64,000 nucleotides of DNA, taken from assembly GCF_000026145.1 (NCBI RefSeq), contig NC_009445.1, positions 6,819,001 to 6,883,000 on the forward strand. The letters are read 5' to 3'. This document shows positions 54,237-61,774 of the stretch, piece by piece (position 1 is the stretch's first letter; each line of letters begins with the position of its first letter). Under the pieces are notes generated by a model. The model was not told the DNA's origin. It saw nothing but the letters and a program-made list of their open reading frames with translations, and searched no databases. This DNA comes from Bradyrhizobium sp. ORS 278 (GTDB lineage Bacteria; Pseudomonadota; Alphaproteobacteria; Rhizobiales; Xanthobacteraceae). Made by a program: the position numbers and the translations under genes.

Positions 54237-54387
54237 GTCGTTCCGGGGCGCGCGTAAACGCGAGCCCGGAACCCATACCCACAAGGAGAGGTTCGGGGCA
54301 CGCTGGTCGTGGGCATCGCGTCTCGAAACGCTAGCCTGGGGTTATCGATTCCGGGCTCATTCGCTGGCGCGAATGCCCCGGAATGAC
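54237..54387. repeat. Palindromic repeat, GTCATTCCGGGGC family (second full copy)
   Basis: GTCGTTCCGGGGCGCGCGTA is mirrored by GCGCGAATGCCCCGGAATGAC, with inner arms GAGCCCGGAACC and GATTCCGGGCTC. It is the same element as 6517-6624 with a longer centre. It separates the SorC regulator gene from the operon promoter. Confidence 0.85.
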
Positions 54388-54406
54388 GAGAGAGAGTGAG
54401 GCATCC

Positions 54407-55357
54407 TCAAGCCAGGATGGCGCGCGCGGTCGCCTCATCGGTGATCAGGCCGTTGATCAGCCGCCCGGTCAGCGCGGCGCGGATGGCCGTGATCTTCGCC
54501 GGTCCCAGCGCCGCCGCGATGGTCATCGCGCGCGCCGGCACGTCGGGCGGAATGCTGGTCAGGCGACGGTTGATGCCGGCGTCGATGATCCGCCCCTTGG
54601 CGTCATAGGCCCAGCCGGTGATCTCGCCAATGGCGCCCAGCCGCATCATCTCGGTGAGTTCGTCGCGGGTGACGAAGCCGTCGATATGCATCTGCGCCTT
54701 CTGGTCCATCTGGCCGATGCCGACCAGCTTGAGGTCGGCCTTGTCGGCGACCGCCTTCACCTTGGCGATCGCGTCGAGCCTGACCATGCGGTCGCGCTCG
54801 TCCTCGCTGCCCATCAAAAACGGCAGCGGCATCGGGTAATGCCGGGCGCCGGTGCGGTCGGCCAGCCGGCCCACCGTGTCGAAGAAGCTCGCAGAGCCGT
54901 CGGCCAGGATGTTGCCGACCAGCGACACGATCTGATGCTCGGGCCGGTCGATCGGCGACACGCGCTCGACCGCGGCGCGGACCGCACGGCCGGTGCCCAG
55001 CGCGATGATAACCGGCGTCTCGGCGCGCAGCGTCGTCTCCAGCAGGTTGGCGGAGCGCTCGGCAATGCCGGCGGCGCCCGTGGGCGCAGCCGGATCGGTC
55101 GGCACCACCTCGCAATGCACCAGCGCGAAGCGCTCCTTCAACTGTGCGGCCAGTGCCATGCAGGAGGCGATCGGGTGCTCGAGCCGGAAGGTGATCAGCC
55201 GCTCGGCAAGGCACAGCGACACCAGCCGCTGCGCCGAGGCGCGCGAGACCTGCAGCATCCGAGCGATCTCGTCCTGGGTATGGCCGGCGATGAAATACAG
55301 CCAGCCGGCGCGGGCGGCGTCGTCGAGCCGTGATTTGTCGCTGTCGCTGCCCGCCAT
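54407..55357 (-). CDS. SorC-family sugar-binding transcriptional regulator
   Basis: ATG 55357 (AAGGAG about 15 nt upstream) gives 316 residues, normal for the family. An N-terminal helix-turn-helix (HTQDEIARMLQVSRASAQRL) is followed by the phosphosugar-binding domain with VIIALGTGRAVRAAVERV, the HQIVSLVGNILADGSASFFD block and IGEITGWAYDAKGRII. SorC proteins such as EryD and SmoC-like regulators control polyol operons and sense sugar phosphates. It lies upstream of, and in the same direction as, the polyol operon, with its own transcription likely. Confidence 0.92.
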   Translation of the reverse strand: MAGSDSDKSRLDDAARAGWLYFIAGHTQDEIARMLQVSRASAQRLVSLCLAERLITFRLEHPIASCMALAAQLKERFALVHCEVVPTDPAAPTGAAGIAERSANLLETTLRAETPVIIALGTGRAVRAAVERVSPIDRPEHQIVSLVGNILADGSASFFDTVGRLADRTGARHYPMPLPFLMGSEDERDRMVRLDAIAKVKAVADKADLKLVGIGQMDQKAQMHIDGFVTRDELTEMMRLGAIGEITGWAYDAKGRIIDAGINRRLTSIPPDVPARAMTIAAALGPAKITAIRAALTGRLINGLITDEATARAILA

Positions 55358-55582
55358 GGCGCCGAGCGGTCTCCTTCGGATGATGCCTGTCCCGCAGGAC
55401 CTTGTCCGACGCGGATCGGCGGCACTATGACATGGCCGTCCGGGCCGCGGGAACCGAGCTTCGGCAACATCCCCAGCCGATGACGATGATGACAATTCAG
55501 CAGATCATATGCCCGGCCGCCGGGCAATAGCTCACCTCTACCGGTTAGGTGGTCTTAAGCCGAACCATGCCAGCCTCCGAGC

Positions 55583-55975
55583 ATGAAGATCGTCACCGGC
55601 CTCATCGCGCTCGCGCTTGGTTATGTCGTCGTCGTCCTGGCGGTCGGCATCCCATATTGGCGGCTGTCCTATGCCGAGCTGAACCACGGCCAATTTCCAA
55701 TCCTTCCGGGAGCGCTGTTGCTCGGCCTCCTGACCTACGTCCTCGTCGTCACCGAAGCAGCCGGGCCGCGGCGCATCGCGCAGGTCATGATCGCCACTGT
55801 GCCGAGCATCGTCATCGTCCCGGTCTGGCGGCACACCGCCATCGATCCGACGTCGCACAATCTGTGGCCGTTGGAGCTGGTGTTTGCCATCATCGCAGGC
55901 GCGATGGTCGTGCTGCCCGCGCTCGCCATCGGCATCGGCACGCGCTGGCTGCTGGCCCGTGGCGCGGCGGACTGA
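55583..55975 (+). CDS. Hypothetical small inner-membrane protein, four TM
   Basis: This 130-residue protein has four hydrophobic segments: VTGLIALALGYVVVVLAVGI, ILPGALLLGLLTYVLVV, IAQVMIATVPSIVIVPVW and LELVFAIIAGAMVVLPALAI. No conserved catalytic residue stands out. It starts without a strong ribosome binding site. It is divergent from the SorC gene and followed after 86 nt by the cysteine protein at 56062. No family is recognised. Confidence 0.65.
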   Translation: MKIVTGLIALALGYVVVVLAVGIPYWRLSYAELNHGQFPILPGALLLGLLTYVLVVTEAAGPRRIAQVMIATVPSIVIVPVWRHTAIDPTSHNLWPLELVFAIIAGAMVVLPALAIGIGTRWLLARGAAD

Positions 55976-56061
55976 AAGCGGCGCCGGAACCGCGCCTGTC
56001 GCACGGCGGCTGCGCGATCCCGAGGGATGCGGCGGCCCGCCCTACCTCTTAGCTCAGGCGC

Positions 56062-56373
56062 ATGGCTTCCCCCACCCTCATTCGGCCGCGCCGCCCTGCA
56101 CCCGTATTCATCTGCCGCAAATGCCTCAAGCGCAGCGATGCCGCCAAGGACATCAAGAAGGCGATCAAGCGAGAGACCAGGCACGCGGTCGATCCGAATG
56201 GCAAACGCGCCCGCGTCATCATGGCCTCGTGCTTCGGCCTTTGCCCGAAACGAACGGTGGTCGTCACCGCCGGCGCAGGCGCGGCTCGCGGCGACTATGC
56301 GCTGATCGCGTCGGCTGATGATGTCGCTCCTGCGCTGGCGCTGCTGCAAGCCGCGCGGAACAAATCGCCATGA
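56062..56373 (+). CDS. Small thioredoxin-like ferredoxin-type protein, four Cys
   Basis: This 103-residue protein has cysteines at 18, 21, 57 and 61 in PVFICRKCLKRS and MASCFGLCPKRTVVV, a C-x2-C and C-x3-C arrangement. The second half, a strand-loop with G-L-C-P-K followed by hydrophobic VVVTAG, resembles thioredoxin-fold [2Fe-2S] ferredoxins. It has no signal peptide. It may be an electron carrier or bind a metal, but the cysteine spacing is not the standard one. The neighbours do not explain it. Confidence 0.6.
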   Translation: MASPTLIRPRRPAPVFICRKCLKRSDAAKDIKKAIKRETRHAVDPNGKRARVIMASCFGLCPKRTVVVTAGAGAARGDYALIASADDVAPALALLQAARNKSP

Positions 56374-56477
56374 GGTCACCCAACGCCGCATGGTGAACAA
56401 AACCTTGCACCGCTAGCTTGAAATCGCCCGCCGGCCTTGACGCTTGCTTCGCAGGCTCCGCGCTTAGCTGCCATCCC

Positions 56478-56888
56478 ATGAGCCCCATCGCCTCCAACGC
56501 AGTCTCCGGGATGAACGCGGCCGCGCGCCGCCTCGAAGTGTCGGCGTCGAACGTCGCCAATGCCAGGAGCACGGGCGCGCTGCCGGATACGAACGGCAAT
56601 GTGCCGGCGGGCGCGCCGAAGGCCTATGATCCGCTCGAACTGGTGCAGAGCGACGTCGCGGGCGGCGGCACGCAGACGACGATCGCCAAGGCCGGCAATG
56701 GCACCTCGGCGAGCTACGACCCCACGGCGCCGTTCGCCAACAAGGAAGGCCTCGTCGCCGCGCCTCGGGTCGACCTGGCGCAAGAGATGATCAGCCAGCT
56801 CGTCGCCAAATACAGCTTCGCCGCCAATGCGCGCGTGCTCAAGGCCAGCGACGAGATGAGTCGGATCGTGATCGACATGAAGGTCTGA
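56478..56888 (+). CDS. Orphan flagellar basal-body rod protein (FlgB/FlgC-like)
   Basis: ATG 56478 gives 136 residues. SNAVSGMNAAARRLEVSASN with VANA matches the flagellar rod N-terminal motif (S-G-M-x-A-A-x-R-R-L-x-V-x-A-x-N-V-A-N). The C-terminal VDLAQEMISQLVAKYSFAAN with ARVLKASDEM is the rod C-terminal helix. FlgC is usually ~140 residues, so the length fits. No other flagellar gene is within the window. It could be a second FlgC-like protein for a separate basal body, or a relic. Confidence 0.75.
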   Translation: MSPIASNAVSGMNAAARRLEVSASNVANARSTGALPDTNGNVPAGAPKAYDPLELVQSDVAGGGTQTTIAKAGNGTSASYDPTAPFANKEGLVAAPRVDLAQEMISQLVAKYSFAANARVLKASDEMSRIVIDMKV

Positions 56889-56991
56889 CCTTCCTCGATC
56901 TGCATTGCCCGAGCGGCTCTCCGTCCTCGCCTCTCACGCATCCGTGATATCCTGTTGAAATCCGCGCGACGGCGGGCGGCGTAGCGGCACT

Positions 56992-57807
56992 GTGAGCACC
57001 TCCGCCGACACCACCCATCTGTCCCGCCTGACGGCGCTGCTGCGCGCGGCGCTCGCCGCGCCCGCTGGCGCGGGACGCATTACGACCGCGGTCGCAACGG
57101 GCCTCGTCTGTCACGCGCTGTTCGCCCTCGCCGTGCTGGCGATGATCGGCGCGATGTTCTTCGGCATGAGCGAGAGCTTCGGCCGCGTGCCCTGGCCGTG
57201 GTCGATTTTCGTCAATGCCGCGCTGCTGCTGCAGTTTCCGCTGGTCCATTCGTTGCTGCTCGGACCCGGCCGCCGCTGGCTGACGCGACTGGGACGGCAT
57301 GGTGCGACTCTCGCCACCACCCACTACGCGATCATTGCCTCGCTGCAGCTGCTGTCGCTGTTCGCCTTGTGGACGCCGAGCGGGATCATCTGGTGGCGCG
57401 CGCAAGGCGCGGCCTTCGTCGGGCTCTGCCTCGTCTATGCAAGCACCTGGCTGCTGCTGATCAAGGCGAGCTGGGACGCCGGCGTGGAGGTGCAGTCCGG
57501 CGCGCTCGGCTGGCTGTCGCTGGTCGCCGATCGCGCGCCGCGCTTTCCCGACATGCCGATGAGCGGCCTGTTCGCGTTGATCCGGCAGCCGATCTATCTG
57601 TCATTTGCCCTGTCGCTGTGGACGGTCCCGGTCTGGACACCGGACCAGCTTGCCGTGGCCTCGGTGCTGACCGCCTATTGCCTGTTCGCGCCGCGCTGGA
57701 AGGAGCGCCGCTTCACGCAGTTCTATGGCGCGCGTTTTGAAACCTATCGCGCCCGCGTGCCTTACATCCTGCCGCGCTGGCCCGCGCGCGGAGAGCCCAA
57801 GCCATGA
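56992..57807 (+). CDS. Membrane methyltransferase-like protein (NnrU/isoprenylcysteine-type or MddA-like)
   Basis: A GTG start gives 271 residues. About six hydrophobic segments are seen, then a C-terminal motif LFALIRQPIYLSFALSLWTV and FYGARFETYRARVPYILP, which matches the SAM-binding end of isoprenylcysteine methyltransferase-fold proteins (R-x-P-x-Y and the E-x-Y-R-x-Y-x-x-x-V-P). MddA, which makes dimethyl sulfide from methanethiol, and NnrU both have this fold. The stop overlaps the next start as ATGA. The substrate cannot be fixed. Confidence 0.65.
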   Translation: MSTSADTTHLSRLTALLRAALAAPAGAGRITTAVATGLVCHALFALAVLAMIGAMFFGMSESFGRVPWPWSIFVNAALLLQFPLVHSLLLGPGRRWLTRLGRHGATLATTHYAIIASLQLLSLFALWTPSGIIWWRAQGAAFVGLCLVYASTWLLLIKASWDAGVEVQSGALGWLSLVADRAPRFPDMPMSGLFALIRQPIYLSFALSLWTVPVWTPDQLAVASVLTAYCLFAPRWKERRFTQFYGARFETYRARVPYILPRWPARGEPKP

Positions 57808-58199
57808 TCAACGCCGCCGCCCTCTTGATCACCGCGCTGTTGTTCGGCGGCATGACGCTGTTCTCGTTCGGCTTCGCGCCGTTCCTGTTCAGCGCGCTGC
57901 CGGCCGACACGACGCGTACGCTGATCCGCCGCGCCTTCCCGCATTTCTATCTGTTCGTGATTGCGGCGGCGGCCGCCGCGGGCCTGCTGGCGCTGTCCGG
58001 AGATGAGCTCGCCGGCGGAGCCCTGGTCGCGGTTGCGCTGACGGCCGTACTGGCACGGCAGATCCTGATGCCCGCCATCAACCGCGCCACGGATGCCGGC
58101 GAGAAGCGCCGCTTCGCCCGCCTTCATGGCGCCTCGGTCGTGCTCACCCTGATCCATATCGTGCTGAGCGCCGCCGTGCTGCTGCGCCTCGCGCAGTAG
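57804..58199 (+). CDS. DUF4149 domain membrane protein
   Basis: This 131-residue protein overlaps the previous gene by four bases. Four TM segments are visible, beginning AALLITALLFGGMTLFSFGF and ending VVLTLIHIVLSAAVLLRLAQ. ATDAGEKRRFARLHGASVVL is the conserved polar segment (R-F-x-x-L-H) of DUF4149 (TMEM205-like). It is co-transcribed with the methyltransferase-like gene and possibly ubiG 25 nt further on. The function of the family is not established. Confidence 0.75.
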   Translation: MINAAALLITALLFGGMTLFSFGFAPFLFSALPADTTRTLIRRAFPHFYLFVIAAAAAAGLLALSGDELAGGALVAVALTAVLARQILMPAINRATDAGEKRRFARLHGASVVLTLIHIVLSAAVLLRLAQ

Positions 58200-58224
58200 C
58201 GCCGTCGGCGGAGAAAGGACGACG

Positions 58225-59007
58225 ATGCTCTACAAGGATGCCGTGAAGCCCGCTTTCGCCGCGACCGCCGAGGGCCCCTCCACCATCGATCCCGCCGAGA
58301 TCGCGCGGTTCTCGCGTCTGGCCGAGGAATGGTGGAAGCCGGACGGCGCGTTCAAGCTGGTGCACGCCTTCAACGCCGCGCGCGTGCGCTACCTCTGCGA
58401 TCGCCTGCCCGCGCTGGTCGGCCGCGACGCCGGAGCGAACCTGCCGCTGGCCGGCCTCGACATCATCGACGTCGGCTGCGGCGCCGGCATCGTCACCGAG
58501 CCGTTGTCGCGGCTCGGTGCCGAGACCCTGGGCATCGATGCCGCCGAGCGCAACGTGCTGGTCGCCGCCGACCACGCTCGCAGGCAGGGCGCGCTCGTTT
58601 CCTACCGCCACGCGCTGCCGGAGGATCTCGCCGCCGAAGGCGAGCAGGCCGACATCGTGCTGACGCTCGAAGTGGTCGAGCACGTCGCCGATCTCGCCCG
58701 CTTCGTCGGCCATGTCGCCGACCTCGTGCGTCCCGGCGGCCTGCTCGTGATCGGCACCTTGAACCGCACGCCGATCTCGTTCGTGAAGGCGATCATCGGC
58801 GCCGAATACATCCTCGGCTGGCTGCCGCGCGGCACGCATGACTGGCGCCGGTTCGTGAAGCCTTCGGAGCTGCGGACGCTGCTCGCGCCGCGTCGCTTCA
58901 TTCCGGTGGAGACGGTGGCCGTCGAGTTGAACCCGCTGACGATGCGCTGGCGCATCGGCGGCCGCCCCTCGACCAACTACCTGCAGATCTACCGCCGCAT
59001 GCCGTGA
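58225..59007 (+). CDS. ubiG: Ubiquinone biosynthesis O-methyltransferase
   Basis: This 260-residue protein follows GGAGAAAGGACG. FSRLAEEWWKPDGAFKLVHA is the UbiG-specific start, IDVGCGAGIVTEPLSRLGAE is the SAM-binding motif I, and TLNRTPISFVKAIIGAEYIL with WLPRGTHDWRRFVKPSEL is the usual C-terminal block. UbiG makes two O-methylations in ubiquinone synthesis at the membrane surface. The adjacent genes encode membrane proteins. The lysC gene often next to ubiG in relatives is not seen here. Confidence 0.85.
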   Translation: MLYKDAVKPAFAATAEGPSTIDPAEIARFSRLAEEWWKPDGAFKLVHAFNAARVRYLCDRLPALVGRDAGANLPLAGLDIIDVGCGAGIVTEPLSRLGAETLGIDAAERNVLVAADHARRQGALVSYRHALPEDLAAEGEQADIVLTLEVVEHVADLARFVGHVADLVRPGGLLVIGTLNRTPISFVKAIIGAEYILGWLPRGTHDWRRFVKPSELRTLLAPRRFIPVETVAVELNPLTMRWRIGGRPSTNYLQIYRRMP

Positions 59008-59041
59008 GGGCGCGCGCTGCTTGCGAAGCCCGGCAGTCGCG

Positions 59042-60001
59042 TCACGACGGCTCCGGGACATCCTCCCTGGCACCGGCATGCTGCTCGGCCGGCGCCAGGA
59101 AGCTGGCGAAGACGTAGCCGTCGAGCAGCCCGTCGCCCTCGAGGTCCACCCGCACCCAGGTCGGATCATGACTGTCGGTCTCGACCACGGTCAGCTCGGT
59201 TCCGGCCGGCAGCGTCTTCTCGGACTCGAAGCTCGTGCCCGGCCCGCCGCGCAGCTTGAGGCCGCCGCGCGCGATGACGACGTAGCGCCCTGTCGCCAGG
59301 CCATGGCTGGGCTCGACGCTGCGCGACAGCGTCACGTAGTCGAAGATCCGCTCGCCGTAGAACTTCTCGCCGTCGAAAAAGCCCTGCTTCAAGCCCTTGA
59401 CCGGATTGTAGCCGCCGGTGTTGTAGGCGATCGCCACCTTCGCGAAATCCTCGTCCGTCAGGCTCGTCCGGGCCTCGAAGCCGAGCTTCTTCAGCCCGCG
59501 CCGCAACTCGCCGAGACACTGCGCGAGCGTGTCGGGGAAGATCTCGTAACGCCGCTGCAGGAAGTAGTCAGAATCGTCCTTGAAGAACTGCAGGTCGCGC
59601 TGGAACACGCCGAAGCCGTGGCAGAACTTCTTCGGATTGGCGGCCGCGTCCTTGTAGCCCGGAATGAACGCCGCCATGTCCACCAGCGCCTGGCGCGCGA
59701 TGTCGAACATCGCCTCGCCGTTCGGCGCCGCGACCAGGGCCTCCTTGTTGCGCGGAAACGCCTGCCGGCCCTTGCCCGGCCCGCGGAAGTCGATGGTGTC
59801 GCCGACGCACAGCGCCAGAACGCGATCGAGCGGGAGGTCCTTCTTGCGCAGCACCGACCAGATATAGCCTGTCTCCTGACAGGCGATCGCGACGATCATG
59901 TCCACATCGAACGGCGTGCCCGGCAGGGCCGCCTGGATGGGGTGGCGAAACTGCCGCTTGAACCAACTGATATCGTCAGCTGTAACCACGAGGCACTCCA
60001 T
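59042..60001 (-). CDS. Leaderless lysozyme/transglycosylase-like protein with C-terminal SH3 domain
   Basis: From ATG 60001 the protein has 319 residues (a TTG at 60019 is possible). The N-terminal domain has Glu43 in VAIACQETGYIWSV and later FAKVAIAYNTGGYNPVKGL, which match the catalytic Glu and the A-Y-N-x-G motif of GH23 lysozyme-fold enzymes. Residues ~238-305 form an SH3-like domain (GRYVVIARGGLKLRGGPGTS). There is no signal peptide or TM segment. The downstream-encoded neighbour at 60074 has almost the same SH3 domain. The likely activity is peptidoglycan cleavage; the export route is unclear. Confidence 0.75.
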   Translation of the reverse strand: MECLVVTADDISWFKRQFRHPIQAALPGTPFDVDMIVAIACQETGYIWSVLRKKDLPLDRVLALCVGDTIDFRGPGKGRQAFPRNKEALVAAPNGEAMFDIARQALVDMAAFIPGYKDAAANPKKFCHGFGVFQRDLQFFKDDSDYFLQRRYEIFPDTLAQCLGELRRGLKKLGFEARTSLTDEDFAKVAIAYNTGGYNPVKGLKQGFFDGEKFYGERIFDYVTLSRSVEPSHGLATGRYVVIARGGLKLRGGPGTSFESEKTLPAGTELTVVETDSHDPTWVRVDLEGDGLLDGYVFASFLAPAEQHAGAREDVPEPS

Positions 60002-60073
60002 CGGCAACGAGGGCTTCAAACCAAAGGGACGTTCAAATCAAGACGGCGTCCGGCAACCACGCCGCCGTCGAAG

Positions 60074-60832
60074 TCAGTTGTCGCCCGGGCGCGGCTCGGG
60101 CGCATGCTCGTGAAGGTCGTCGGGCGCGACCGGCGCCAGGAACGCGGCGAAGACGTAGCCGTCGAGCAACCCGTCGCCTTCGACATCGACGCGCACCCAT
60201 GCCGGATCCACCGCCGACCGCGCGACCACCGTCAGCTCCGTCCCCGCCGGCAGCGTCCTCTCCGAGCCGAAGCTCGTGCCCGGACCACCGCGCAGCTTCA
60301 ATCCGTCACGCGCGATCACGACGAAGCGGCCCGGCGCGGCGGCCGGCGCAGGCTGCGGAGGCGCGGGCGCGGGTGCTGCCCATCCGGCGGCGGCCGCGTC
60401 TCGCAGCCATTGCGGCGCCGTCGCGGAGCGGCCGCCGGCACCCCAGGTGAGTTGCGAATGGTCGCTCGTCGAGACGCCGAAGCCGACATGGATCGTCCGG
60501 TTGCCCATATAGCCCACGCCGGCACCGATGCCGGTCGCGCCGGCCGCTGCTGCCGCGGAGACAAAGGTGACGATGGCTTCCGGCGCCGACTGATCGGTGA
60601 AGGTCAGCGTGGAGCCGCCGACAACGCATTGCACGTCCGCCGCGCGACCATGGTCGTGGCGCGTCGAGCCGGTGCGCCGCGCGCCGGGTCCGGGCGGATC
60701 CTGCCCGCCCGAATTGATCCTGATCATGTCGATGCCCGCTGCCTCGGCCGCGGTTTGCAGGACGCGCGTCAGCTCGTCCGAAATCGGCTGATTCCTAATC
60801 GCATCACGCGGAGGCCCGGTCAAAATGGTCAT
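60074..60832 (-). CDS. Leaderless M15-like D,D-peptidase with C-terminal SH3 domain
   Basis: This 252-residue protein has GAGG 8 nt before ATG. The N-terminal domain contains STRHDHGRAADVQ, giving the M15 zinc motif H-x6-D (His59, Asp66), and a later IHVGFG with His115, in the position of the H-V-D-T-G motif of M15/DUF882 enzymes (Asp is Gly here). A Pro/Ala linker (AAPAPAPPQPAPAAA) leads to an SH3 domain (GRFVVIARDGLKLRGGPGTS). It has no signal peptide. It is 72 nt upstream of the lysozyme-like gene. The two would attack peptide and glycan parts of peptidoglycan. Confidence 0.72.
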   Translation of the reverse strand: MTILTGPPRDAIRNQPISDELTRVLQTAAEAAGIDMIRINSGGQDPPGPGARRTGSTRHDHGRAADVQCVVGGSTLTFTDQSAPEAIVTFVSAAAAAGATGIGAGVGYMGNRTIHVGFGVSTSDHSQLTWGAGGRSATAPQWLRDAAAAGWAAPAPAPPQPAPAAAPGRFVVIARDGLKLRGGPGTSFGSERTLPAGTELTVVARSAVDPAWVRVDVEGDGLLDGYVFAAFLAPVAPDDLHEHAPEPRPGDN

Positions 60833-60855
60833 GGGCTGACCTCGCTTCGATCAAA

Positions 60856-60884
60856 CAAACAAGCCGCCCGCAATGGCGGGCCGG
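60856..60884 (-). terminator. Possible weak terminator upstream of the M15-like gene
   Basis: GCCCGC (60866-60871) pairs with GCGGGC (60876-60881) around AATG. On the minus strand TTGTTTGTTTG follows. It would end transcription coming from the small membrane protein gene at 61162. The 60833-61161 gap holds no gene that I can support. Confidence 0.4.
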
Positions 60885-61161
60885 CGCAACTATCAAATCA
60901 TTTCATCAATCGACGGCAGCAGCCTGGATGTACGACAAGCGTCTCACAACCCCTGCAGGATGTCTACACGAATGACGTGCTGCAACGCAGAGGTGCAGAC
61001 GCGATGCGGAGCGCTCGCCAAGCCTCCGGCGTCGCGCGGTGTTGCGCACCCACAATCGGATACCGACAACGGACCTCGCGCAACTCAACTCACATGACCG
61101 CGTCCGCTCGGATGTCGCGACAGCGTGTCGCCCCATCCGCTGGCGCCGCGCGTGGCCGACG

Positions 61162-61347
61162 TCAGCGCGCGAGCACCGCGAGCACCCAATCGATCAGCGA
61201 GGCGCCGCAGATGGGCGCGATCAGGAGCAGCACCATGTTGAGGCCGACGAGCCCGACCAGAACCTTCTCGCCGCGCGCGGACAGCCGGCGCTTCGGACGC
61301 TCGGGCTTCGGATCTTCAGGCCAATAGGCGGGCAGGTCGACGAACAT
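61162..61347 (-). CDS. Small membrane protein, single TM
   Basis: ATG 61347 follows GGAGAG and gives 61 residues. MFVDLPAYWPEDPKPERPKR is a polar, Pro-rich head, then a basic RRLSARGEK stretch and hydrophobic VLVGLVGLNMVLLLIAPICG with a C-terminal SLIDWVLAVLAR. The topology is one long or two short membrane segments. No family is recognised, but the ribosome binding site and topology make it a plausible gene. It is upstream of the peptidoglycan-hydrolase pair on the same strand, with a 329-nt gap. Confidence 0.55.
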   Translation of the reverse strand: MFVDLPAYWPEDPKPERPKRRLSARGEKVLVGLVGLNMVLLLIAPICGASLIDWVLAVLAR

Positions 61348-61774
61348 GCGGCTCTCCAGGCGGCGCGGCCTCCGCGCATCATCAAGATGAACCGATGATC
61401 GCCTGCGCGCAACGGGCAAGCGCCGCCGACGGATCAGGCGCTGGGTGGTTCGCAAGCTGCCGCGCCGAACATCGGACTGGCATCGGCCCGAATGGTGGGT
61501 CAACGCCAGCTCGACCTCGGCGCGCGGCGTTCAGCTCCGCTTTTGATCCGCGGAAGCGCCGCGCATGTGAGCTGCAGAGGTGCAGGCGTCTCTTGTGAGC
61601 AAGGGAACTACACGTCCGCGAGATCATCGCGCATCAGGCGCCCCTCATTCAGAGAACCGCCGGGAACGGAAACTTAACTCCAAATTAGAAGCGCGCCTGC
61701 TATTGCGACGATGAAATCCTGCCAATCCAAATGGAATTGGCCGCGCGAAACAGTTCCAACTTCAACCTGAAGCG
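61348..61774. other. Intergenic region upstream of the chemotaxis receptor gene
   Basis: These 427 bases separate the divergent small membrane protein gene and the chemotaxis receptor gene. I see two GGAAC motifs (near 61604 and 61661), but neither has CGTT at 16-17 nt, so no EcfG promoter is called. The last 110 bases are AT-richer, as expected for a promoter region. No gene or stable hairpin is supported. Confidence 0.5.

Noticed and set aside
59021..61327. 768-codon open frame opposite the peptidoglycan-hydrolase pair
   Set aside because: Antisense shadow; the minus-strand proteins have clear catalytic motifs.
61590..61700. EcfG promoter for the chemotaxis receptor gene
   Set aside because: GGAAC motifs exist but no CGTT at 16-17 nt downstream.
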